From: an uncultured beta proteobacterium
Lineage (GTDB): Bacteria; Pseudomonadota; Gammaproteobacteria; Burkholderiales; Rhodocyclaceae
Reading direction: 5' to 3'
NCBI GenBank assembly: GCA_903933395.1
Contig: CAIZKA010000118.1
Coordinates: 1 to 7,006, forward strand
Length of the DNA stretch: 7,006 bases
The notes below the pieces were generated by a model. The model ran no database searches and was not told the origin of the DNA. It was given only the letters and a program-made list of their open reading frames with translations. The position numbers were made by a program, and so were the translations under genes. This document shows, one piece after another, positions 1-4,768 of this stretch (its first letter is position 1; every line of letters starts with the position of its first letter).

Positions 1-47
1 CTCAGTGCGATGCCGAGCAGTGCCGCGAGTAGGGAAGAGCGGATCAT
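1..47 (-). CDS. N-terminus of an exported protein, cut by the window edge
   Basis: On the minus strand an ATG at 47-45 opens a frame that runs off the window after 15 codons and reads MIRSSLLAALLGIAL. A short basic N-terminus (Arg3) followed by an uninterrupted hydrophobic Leu/Ala stretch is typical of a Sec signal peptide or N-terminal membrane anchor. An AGAGG purine run lies about 8 bases upstream of the ATG, which supports the start. The rest of the protein is outside the window, so the mature function cannot be named. With so few residues a chance open frame remains possible, although start, ribosome-binding site and signal-peptide pattern agree. Confidence 0.5.
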   Translation of the reverse strand, partial: MIRSSLLAALLGIAL

Positions 48-114
48 GGTGCTTGCCTCTATCGGTTGGGATGGAGGAACTCTAGTGATTACCGGTCGCG
101 AAACGAACCAAGAA

Positions 115-137
115 ATTCCGGATTCGATATTCCGGAT
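115..137. repeat. Paired ATTCCGGAT motifs, possible operator
   Basis: The 9-mer ATTCCGGAT occurs at 115-123 and again at 129-137. Each copy contains the palindrome TCCGGA, and the repeat period is 14 bp. The pair lies about 70-90 bp upstream of the leftward ATG at 47, a reasonable place for a regulator site. No convincing -35/-10 pair was found beside it, so the operator role is only inferred. Confidence 0.3.
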
Positions 138-165
138 CATGCATTGGCGCTGCCGGCCGGCGTTG

Positions 166-177
166 CGCCGGCGCCGA
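166..177. repeat. 12-base GC-rich repeat, copy 1 of 2
   Basis: CGCCGGCGCCGA at 166-177 recurs exactly at 1148-1159, inside the terminator of the toxin-antitoxin pair; each copy is followed within a base or so by TTTT. Copy 1 also forms the 3' arm of a 7-bp hairpin (156-162 with 166-172, loop TTG). A close variant, GGCGCCGGCGATTTT, follows at 184-198. The copies bracket the accessory-looking stretch, but GC-rich self-complementary words recur by chance in such genomes. Confidence 0.3.
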
Positions 178-180
178 TTT

Positions 181-444
181 TCAGGCGCCGGCGATTTTCG
201 CAGTGATCTGCTGCGCCACGTCGCGACCCTGCTCATCTTTCTCCAACGCCAGGAGAAACAGGCAGTGCCCATTGCTCGATGTTTCCCATTGGTCTCCTAC
301 CTCGGATTTTTCGCGGGTTTCATCGTTCAGCAAGTGCGCGCCCTTGTACTCGACCACCGGCACGCGGCCATCGCTCAGCTCGCAGACGAAATCCGGGTAG
401 CTTTGTCCAACTGCACGAATTGGTAGTCGTCGCCTTGATAAATG
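181..444 (-). pseudogene. C-terminal remnant of a type III restriction/DEAD-DEAH helicase-like protein
   Basis: Read leftward, the frame ends in TGA at 183-181 and stays open up to a TAG at 447-445. From about base 402 it carries the pattern YPDFVCEL-DGR-VVEYKGAHL, then an EK--VG--W element and a CLFLLAL strand. In known proteins this arrangement is the extreme C-terminus of DEAD/DEAH-box proteins annotated as type III restriction endonuclease subunit R, where the D...E-K residues resemble a nuclease-fold core. The whole helicase body and any plausible start are missing: upstream of it, on its own strand, lie the promoter and gene of the PIN toxin. Another frame immediately upstream (bases about 403-440) also looks protein-like (YQFVQLDK), so a frameshift near 403-412 is possible. 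It is most simply a decayed fragment left after loss or replacement of the rest. GTG at 363-361 is a formal start, but nothing supports its use. Confidence 0.65.
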
Positions 445-463
445 CTATCGCCAGTGATAGCAT
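435..463 (+). promoter_or_regulatory. Likely promoter of the PIN toxin-antitoxin pair
   Basis: TTGATA at 435-440 (5 of 6 to the sigma-70 -35 consensus) is followed after exactly 17 bp by TAGCAT at 458-463 (4 of 6 to the -10 consensus). Transcription would be expected to begin 6-7 bases after the -10 box, at about 470, which is the A of the toxin ATG. No Shine-Dalgarno sequence precedes that ATG. A leaderless toxin mRNA is therefore likely, but this rests on motif spacing alone. Confidence 0.5.
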
Positions 464-465
464 TT
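440..465. promoter_or_regulatory. Perfect inverted repeat, probable toxin-antitoxin operator
   Basis: AAATGCTATC (440-449) and GATAGCATTT (456-465) are perfect 10-bp inverted arms separated by six bases. The repeat spans the whole promoter spacer and the -10 box and ends four bases before the toxin start codon. Ribbon-helix-helix antitoxins commonly bind such palindromes and repress their own operon; that this site is bound by the downstream antitoxin is inferred from position and symmetry. Confidence 0.6.
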
Positions 466-469
466 CTCC

Positions 470-892
470 ATGATTGACTTGATCGTCGATACCAATGTGT
501 TCGTATCCGCTCTGATCAGCGAGGCGGGCGCGTCGCGGGAGGTAATCCGGCGTTGCTTGCAGCGGCGCTATCAGGCATGCATTTCCCTGGCCCTGTTTGC
601 CGAGTATCGGGATGTCCTTGGACGGCACGAGTTGTTTACCAACTGTCCGCTGGATGCCACCGAGAGGGACGAGTTGTTTCGGGCCTTCATGGCGGTGTGC
701 CGGATGACCGACATCTACTACCTGTGGCGCCCGAACCTGCCCGACGAGGCCGACAATCATGTACTGGAGCTGGCCGTGGCGGCGCGCGCCGCGGCTATCG
801 TGACTCATAACCGCGCCGATTTTGTTCGCTCGGAACTGCGCTTTCCGGAACTCCGGGTTCTTGCGCCGGCCGAATTGTTGAAGGAGACCTGA
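470..892 (+). CDS. PIN-domain toxin of a toxin-antitoxin pair
   Basis: This 140-residue protein is a single PIN domain of the family annotated as 'putative toxin-antitoxin system toxin component, PIN family' (COG1569-like), a relative of VapC. PIN toxins are metal-dependent ribonucleases that cut RNA and arrest growth when not neutralised. Acidic residues expected to bind metal are visible: Asp7 in IVDTNVF, Glu45 in FAEYRDVL, Asp92 and Asp95 in DEADNHVLELA, and Asp117 in VTHNRADF. Nothing conserved appears missing, so it should be active. The length is normal for the family. The ATG at 470 places Asp7 at the usual distance from the N-terminus. It has no Shine-Dalgarno sequence and the predicted transcript starts on or beside its ATG. 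The antitoxin begins two bases after its stop. The toxin-first order is less common than in classical vapBC. The RNA target cannot be read from the sequence. Confidence 0.88.
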   Translation: MIDLIVDTNVFVSALISEAGASREVIRRCLQRRYQACISLALFAEYRDVLGRHELFTNCPLDATERDELFRAFMAVCRMTDIYYLWRPNLPDEADNHVLELAVAARAAAIVTHNRADFVRSELRFPELRVLAPAELLKET

Positions 893-894
893 AA

Positions 895-1119
895 ATGTCC
901 GTCGTTACCCTGCGCCTTCCCGATGCCAAGCATGCCCGCCTCAAGCAACTGGCCGCCAGCCGTCACACCAGCGTGAATCGCCTGCTCGACGAACTGGCGA
1001 CCATCGCACTGGTGCAGCACGACCTGACGCTGCAGTTTCGCGCCGCCGCCGATTCCGGCGACCCGGAGCGCGGACTGGCGCTGCTGGACAAGCTCGACCG
1101 GCACTTCAGCGCATCTTGA
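895..1119 (+). CDS. Ribbon-helix-helix antitoxin partner of the PIN toxin
   Basis: This 74-residue protein opens with VVTLRLPDAKHARLKQLA, the beta-strand and first helix of a ribbon-helix-helix (CopG/Arc/HicB-like) DNA-binding domain. The second helix follows as TSVNRLLDELATIAL, so the fold fills about residues 2-40. The remaining tail (QFRAAADSGDPERGLALLDKLD) is the part expected to wrap around and block the toxin. The gene starts two bases after the toxin stop and has a strong AAGGAG eight bases upstream (881-886), in contrast to the toxin, which has none. That difference would favour antitoxin over toxin synthesis, as these systems need. It probably also represses the pair through the inverted repeat at 440-465. 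Pairing is inferred from adjacency and the known combination of families. Confidence 0.82.
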   Translation: MSVVTLRLPDAKHARLKQLAASRHTSVNRLLDELATIALVQHDLTLQFRAAADSGDPERGLALLDKLDRHFSAS

Positions 1120-1134
1120 TGCCATGGCAACACT

Positions 1135-1164
1135 GTTGGCGCCGTATCGCCGGCGCCGACTTTT
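1135..1164 (+). terminator. Intrinsic terminator after the toxin-antitoxin pair
   Basis: GTTGGCGCCG (1135-1144) pairs with CGGCGCCGAC (1151-1160) to give a 10-bp stem with one G-U pair and a six-base loop. TTTT follows directly at 1161-1164, then AAAATA. It lies 16 bases after the antitoxin stop and isolates the pair from the DUF1186/SEC-C gene. Confidence 0.75.
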
Positions 1165-1207
1165 AAAATAGTTTCCTGCCTGACAATTACCTTCATCCAA
1201 AGCCATC

Positions 1208-2101
1208 ATGTCCGACGCCTGGAACGCGCTGCGCGCGCAGATCGAGTATTTCTCGCAACCCTTTCCCGAGGCGGCGATTGCGTTTGCCGATGCCCACCGC
1301 GAGGAGGTGACGCCATACCTGGTGGAAGCCATCGTCCGCGTGGCGGATCACCCAGAAGAAGGCGCCAATCCGGATTACGTGCTGCATCTGTACGCCATGC
1401 ACTTGCTTGCCAGCTGGCGCGAAACCTCGGCGTATGCGCCATTGGTCCGAGTGGGCCATCACCCCGCGGACGTGGTCGAACAACTGCTGGGCGACACGGT
1501 GACGGAATCCTATGGCCGCTGCCTTGCCTCGATCTGCGATGGCGACCTGGCGCCGCTGAAGGGCTTGGTGGAAGATCCAGCGGCTGCGCACTGGGCGCGC
1601 CATGCAGCGCTCGATGCGATCATGGTACGAGTGCTGGAAGGCGACGCATCGCGCGACGAATTGATTGCGTACCTGATTCCGCTGGGCGAAGCGGAAGCGG
1701 CGAGATTGCGTCAGCCTGACGCCGAGGCGAAACCTTTCGAACTGATCGATTCGGTGATCGCGATCGCCACCGATATTGGCGCGGTTGAGTTGCTGGGGCC
1801 GATTCGCGGTTGGTTTGCCGAGGAGTTGCCCGATTCGACGATGGCCGATCTGCCCTGGACCGAACAGCATATTTGCCGCACCTACGAGACTTGCCGCGAC
1901 GAACTGCTTGGGCGCGGCAAGGGATATGTGAAAAGCGTCAAGAGGGAAATCGGCTGGTGGGCGGGGTTTGCCGAAGATCAGCCGGTCAAGACCAAACCTG
2001 CTCCAGTGGTCGCTCGAACCCGGCAAGGCTTCAAGATAGGCCGCAACGATCCATGCCCGTGCGGTAGTGGCAAGAAATACAAGAAGTGCCACGGTGCCTG
2101 A
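1208..2101 (+). CDS. DUF1186 protein with C-terminal SEC-C zinc motif
   Basis: This 297-residue soluble protein has two parts. Residues about 1-255 are a mainly helical region rich in Glu, Ala and Leu that resembles the DUF1186 family, seen for example in YAMHLLASWRE, PLKGLVED and HAALDAIMVRVLEGD. The last 22 residues are a SEC-C motif: IGRNDPCPCGSGKKYKKCH, with Cys283, Cys285, Cys294 and His295 as zinc ligands. A Pro/Lys-rich linker (about 257-275) joins them. SEC-C is best known from the tail of SecA, where it binds SecB and ribosomes, but it occurs on many unrelated proteins. The molecular function is therefore unknown; a chaperone, translocation or ribosome-related role is only a guess. 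The ATG at 1208 lacks a clear Shine-Dalgarno sequence. lgt begins six bases after its stop, so the two are probably co-transcribed. Confidence 0.82.
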   Translation: MSDAWNALRAQIEYFSQPFPEAAIAFADAHREEVTPYLVEAIVRVADHPEEGANPDYVLHLYAMHLLASWRETSAYAPLVRVGHHPADVVEQLLGDTVTESYGRCLASICDGDLAPLKGLVEDPAAAHWARHAALDAIMVRVLEGDASRDELIAYLIPLGEAEAARLRQPDAEAKPFELIDSVIAIATDIGAVELLGPIRGWFAEELPDSTMADLPWTEQHICRTYETCRDELLGRGKGYVKSVKREIGWWAGFAEDQPVKTKPAPVVARTRQGFKIGRNDPCPCGSGKKYKKCHGA

Positions 2102-2107
2102 GTTGCC

Positions 2108-2887
2108 ATGCTGATCCATCCCCAGTTCGACCCTATCGCCATTTCCGTCGGTCCGCTCGCCGTGCGCTGGTACGGCCTGATGTACCTGGCCGGTTTCCTC
2201 GCCTTCCTCTGGTTGGGCAAGCGCCGCGCCGCGGCGCAGCCCTGGCACGGGATGAACGCGCAGGACGTCGATGACCTGTTGTTCTACGGCGTACTCGGCG
2301 TGGTGCTCGGCGGCAGGCTCGGACAGGTGCTGTTCTACGAGCCGGGCTATTACCTGGCGCATCCGCTCGAAATCTTCATGGTATGGAAGGGCGGCATGGC
2401 CTTTCACGGCGGCATGCTCGGCGTCTTCGTGGCGATGGCGCTGTGGGGCCGCAAGGCCGGCAGGACGTTTTTCCAGGTCACCGACTTCATCGCGCCGCTG
2501 GTGCCGCTGGGCCTCATGGCGGGGCGCATCGGCAATTTCATCAACGGCGAATTGTGGGGTCGCGTCGCCGATGCAAGCCTACCCTGGGCCATGGTGTTCC
2601 CGCAGGTCGATCCGCTGCCGCGGCATCCGTCGCCGCTGTATCAGGCGGCCGGCGAGGGGCTGCTGCTGTTCGTCATTCTGTGGTTGTACTCGGCGCGGCA
2701 ACGCGCGCTGGGCCAAATATCCGGGATGTTCATGATCGGCTACGGCAGCTTGCGCTTCGCCGCCGAATATTTCCGCGAGCCGGATCACGGCATCTTCGGC
2801 GTGTCCTACGTGGTCAGCATGGGGCAGTGGCTTAGCCTGCCGATGGTGTTGTTCGGGCTCTGGCTGTTGCTGCGAAAGCCGGCTTAG
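2108..2887 (+). CDS. lgt: Prolipoprotein diacylglyceryl transferase
   Basis: Lgt is an inner-membrane enzyme that transfers diacylglycerol from phosphatidylglycerol to the lipobox cysteine of prolipoproteins, the first step of lipoprotein maturation before LspA and Lnt. The 259 residues show alternating hydrophobic helices and the family landmarks in order: WYGLMYLAGF near residue 21, GGRLG at 68-72, the GGMAFHGG loop with His100, the signature GRIGNFINGELWG at 139-151 (Arg140, Asn143, Glu148), RHPSPLYQA at 172-180, and YGSLRFAAEYFREPD with Arg216 and Glu220. By comparison with E. coli Lgt these match the essential His103, Arg143, Asn146, Arg239 and Glu243. The protein is somewhat shorter than E. 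coli Lgt (about 290), mainly in the loop before RHPS. The start follows the SEC-C gene by six bases with little Shine-Dalgarno sequence, so translational coupling is likely. Confidence 0.97.
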   Translation: MLIHPQFDPIAISVGPLAVRWYGLMYLAGFLAFLWLGKRRAAAQPWHGMNAQDVDDLLFYGVLGVVLGGRLGQVLFYEPGYYLAHPLEIFMVWKGGMAFHGGMLGVFVAMALWGRKAGRTFFQVTDFIAPLVPLGLMAGRIGNFINGELWGRVADASLPWAMVFPQVDPLPRHPSPLYQAAGEGLLLFVILWLYSARQRALGQISGMFMIGYGSLRFAAEYFREPDHGIFGVSYVVSMGQWLSLPMVLFGLWLLLRKPA

Positions 2888-3744
2888 CGGAATACCACGG
2901 TCTTGTTGCCGTGGACCAGCACGCGGTCCTCGAGGTGGTAGCGCAGGCCGCGCGCCAGCACGTTCTTTTCGATGTCCTTGCCGTAGCGCACCATGTCCTC
3001 GACCGAATCAGAGTGGTCGATGCGGATCACGTCCTGCTCGATGATCGGACCCTGGTCGAGGTCCGCGGTGACGTAGTGGCAGGTGGCGCCGATCAGCTTG
3101 ACGCCGCGCGTGTAGGCCTGGTGGTAAGGCTTGGCGCCGACGAAGGACGGCAGGAAGCTGTGGTGGATGTTGAGGATGCGTCCGGGATAGGCGGCGCAGA
3201 GCTCCGGCGAGAGGATCTGCATGTAGCGCGCCAGGACCATGGTGTCGCCGTGCACTTCCTCGAACAGGCGCTGCACCTCGGCATAGGCCGCGGCCTTGTC
3301 GTCGGCAGGCACCGGCACGTGATGAAACGGGATGCCGTGCCATTCGACGAAGCCCTTGAAGGTGTCGTGATTCGAGATCACGCAGGCGATTTCGATGTCG
3401 AGTTCCTTCGACTGCCAGCGCGCCAGCAGGTCGTAGAGGCAGTGTTCCTGTTTCGAGACCAGCACCACGACGCGCTTCTTGACCGCCGAATCGTTGATGC
3501 GCCAGTCCAATTGCAGATCGTTCGCCAGCGGCTGGAAGCGGCTGCGGAATTCGGCGAGATGGAAGGGCAGCGAATCGGCCTTGACCTCGATGCGCATGAA
3601 GTAGCGGCCGTCAAGGTCGTCGGCGTGGAAGCTCGATTCGAGGATCCAGCCCTTGTGCTCGGCGATGAAGCCGGTGACGCGCGCAATGATGCCGACCTGG
3701 TCGGGACAGGAGGCGGAAAGGGTATAGAAGCGTTCGCGGTGCAT
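2884..3744 (-). CDS. purU: Formyltetrahydrofolate deformylase
   Basis: PurU hydrolyses 10-formyltetrahydrofolate to formate and tetrahydrofolate in the cytoplasm, balancing one-carbon pools and feeding formate to purine synthesis. The 286-residue length is standard. Residues about 5-85 are an ACT domain (LSASCPDQVGIIARVTGFIAEH), the likely site of regulation by methionine/glycine as known for E. coli PurU. Residues about 90-286 are the formyltransferase-fold catalytic domain. Its catalytic triad is visible as Asn192 and His194 in LNIHHSFLPSF and Asp230 in DLDQGPII. The start ATG at 3744-3742 has no strong ribosome-binding site. The TAA stop (2886-2884) overlaps the TAG stop of convergent lgt, leaving no room for a terminator between them. 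Upstream, across a repeat array, is the thrH-like gene on the same strand; whether they share an mRNA is unclear. Confidence 0.96.
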   Translation of the reverse strand: MHRERFYTLSASCPDQVGIIARVTGFIAEHKGWILESSFHADDLDGRYFMRIEVKADSLPFHLAEFRSRFQPLANDLQLDWRINDSAVKKRVVVLVSKQEHCLYDLLARWQSKELDIEIACVISNHDTFKGFVEWHGIPFHHVPVPADDKAAAYAEVQRLFEEVHGDTMVLARYMQILSPELCAAYPGRILNIHHSFLPSFVGAKPYHQAYTRGVKLIGATCHYVTADLDQGPIIEQDVIRIDHSDSVEDMVRYGKDIEKNVLARGLRYHLEDRVLVHGNKTVVFR

Positions 3745-3759
3745 TATGAAAACCCGTTT

Positions 3760-3837
3760 GCCACAGAGGACACAGAGTTCACAGAGAAAGGCAGGTCAGG
3801 GGGATTTTTCCTCTGTGTCCTCTGTGATCTCTGTGGC
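3760..3837. repeat. Inverted array of 9-bp CACAGAG units
   Basis: The left arm (3760-3789) is GC followed by three units at 9-bp period: CACAGAGGA, CACAGAGTT, CACAGAGAA. The right arm (about 3805-3837) is its inverted counterpart, made of CTCTGTGTC, CTCTGTGAT and CTCTGTGGC. Aligned as a stem, the arms pair over 9, 7 and 7 bp with the two-base spacers between units mismatched, around a loop of about 15-18 bases. The element fills nearly all of the gap between purU and the thrH-like gene, and its outer edge touches the TAG stop of the latter. It is not a CRISPR: units are too short and there are no unique spacers. As RNA it would form a long interrupted hairpin that could stabilise or attenuate a thrH-purU transcript. 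The proteins around it are intact. Confidence 0.85.
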
Positions 3838-4445
3838 TAAATTGTTTTGCTCGCCTTGTCGATTTCGGCGCGCAATTCGGTGTAGTTCATGGTCACCGGA
3901 AACTGCGGAAATTCGTCGATCACCTTCTGCGGCGGATGGAACAGGATGCCGGCGTGGGCTTCGGTCAGCATGGCGGTATCGTTGTAGGAATCGCCGGCGG
4001 CGATGACCTTGAAGTTGAGTTCCTTGAAGCGCTGCACCGATTCCTTCTTCTGGTTCGGCATGCGCAGGTGGTAGTTCACCACGAAGCCGGCGGCATCCGC
4101 TTCCAGCTTGTGGCAGAACAGCACCGGCATGTTCAGTTGCGCCATCAGCGGCATGGCGAACTCGTAGAAGGTGTCGGACAAAATGATGACCTGGTAGTCG
4201 CGGCGCAGGGCGTCGAGGAAGTCCCTGGCGCCGGCCATCGGACCCATGTCGGAAATCACCTTCTGGATATCGGGCAGGCCGAGCTTGTGGGTCTTGAGCA
4301 GGGCCAGCCGGTACTTCATCAGCTTGTCGTAGTCAGGCTCGTCGCGCGTGGTGCGGGAAAGTTCGGGGATGCCGGTGCGTTTGGAGAACTCGATCCAGAT
4401 TTCCGGAACGAGCACGCCTTCGAGGTCGAGACAGACGAGTTGCAC
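3837..4445 (-). CDS. thrH: ThrH-type HAD phosphatase (phosphoserine phosphatase/homoserine phosphotransferase)
   Basis: The 202-residue product closely follows Pseudomonas ThrH as I recall it, from LVCLDLEGVLVPEIWIEF to the FPQFP segment near the C-terminus. ThrH is a cytoplasmic HAD enzyme that hydrolyses phosphoserine and can transfer the phosphate to homoserine, linking serine and threonine synthesis. Nucleophile Asp7 lies in DLEGVL, where Glu9 replaces the usual second Asp, a trait of this subfamily. Motif II is ILSDTFYEF with Ser90; motif IV is AAGDSYND with Asp152 and Asp156. The GTG start at 4445-4443 was chosen because it follows GGAG by seven bases and gives the family's usual N-terminus and length (about 205). 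A longer frame to 4499 adds 18 residues with no family resemblance. The TAG stop abuts the CACAGAG inverted array, beyond which lies purU. Confidence 0.9.
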   Translation of the reverse strand: MQLVCLDLEGVLVPEIWIEFSKRTGIPELSRTTRDEPDYDKLMKYRLALLKTHKLGLPDIQKVISDMGPMAGARDFLDALRRDYQVIILSDTFYEFAMPLMAQLNMPVLFCHKLEADAAGFVVNYHLRMPNQKKESVQRFKELNFKVIAAGDSYNDTAMLTEAHAGILFHPPQKVIDEFPQFPVTMNYTELRAEIDKASKTI

Positions 4446-4452
4446 TGAAATT

Positions 4453-4456
4453 CTCC
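4453..4456 (-). promoter_or_regulatory. Shine-Dalgarno site that sets the thrH GTG start
   Basis: On the minus strand GGAG at 4456-4453 lies seven bases before GTG at 4445-4443. No comparable site serves the upstream in-frame ATG at 4499. Confidence 0.7.
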
Positions 4457-4617
4457 AATAGTCGGCGCTGGCGCTACGGCGCGCTATGTGCCGATACACT
4501 GCCGGGCGGCACGAAAGCGCGGAATTTTACCTGTTTGGGCCGGTTCCCGCACTCGGGGCGGGGGCTTGTGCTGCCTTGCGGAGGTCGCCCCGGCCCGGGA
4601 TATGTCTGCCGTACTCT

Positions 4618-4647
4618 GCGACAGACCGCATCCCCTGGTGGGATAAT
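4618..4647 (+). promoter_or_regulatory. Candidate hemA promoter
   Basis: GCGACA (4618-4623) and GATAAT (4642-4647, 5 of 6 to the -10 consensus) are separated by 18 bp, which would give hemA a leader of roughly 115 bases. A second, weaker option is TTGTTT with TAATAC about 16 bp further on, near 4698-4725. Neither is strong. Confidence 0.3.
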
Positions 4648-4768
4648 CGGGGTTTCGTGGCGTATCGGTCGGCGTTCGAGCTCCTTGTCGCCTCCTTGTT
4701 GTTTGCGGCCGATCGGTTTCTAATACGCCCTGCCGGAATTTTTCGTCGTGTTTCAAGGTCATATCGCC

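Larger units (their letters stand above)
4446..4768. other. Divergent intergenic region between thrH and hemA
   Basis: These 323 bp separate the leftward thrH start from the rightward hemA start and must hold promoters for both. I see no protein-like frame, tRNA, obvious riboswitch or strong terminator. Frames open across it in either direction have compositions unlike any family I know. On the minus strand TAAAAT (4529-4524) resembles a -10 box for thrH but lacks a matching -35. Confidence 0.6.

Noticed and set aside
156..181. Rho-independent terminator
   Set aside because: A 7-bp hairpin exists, but the T-run is separated from the stem and no rightward gene ends just before it; leftward there is no T-run.
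10..426. Rightward open frame over the first 426 bases
   Set aside because: It is antisense to the recognisable restriction/helicase C-terminus and to the signal-peptide start, and it resembles no family.
320..808. Leftward open frame opposite the PIN toxin
   Set aside because: The plus-strand PIN domain is unmistakable; this frame has no domain and no start signal.
1193..2407. Leftward open frame of about 400 codons opposite the SEC-C gene and lgt
   Set aside because: It crosses the junction of two real genes on the other strand and has no recognisable domain.
3760..3837. CRISPR array
   Set aside because: The units are 9 bp with two-base linkers and are arranged as inverted arms, without unique spacers or cas genes.
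2911..3840. Rightward open frame opposite purU
   Set aside because: purU is complete with its catalytic triad on the minus strand; this frame is its shadow and ends inside the repeat array.
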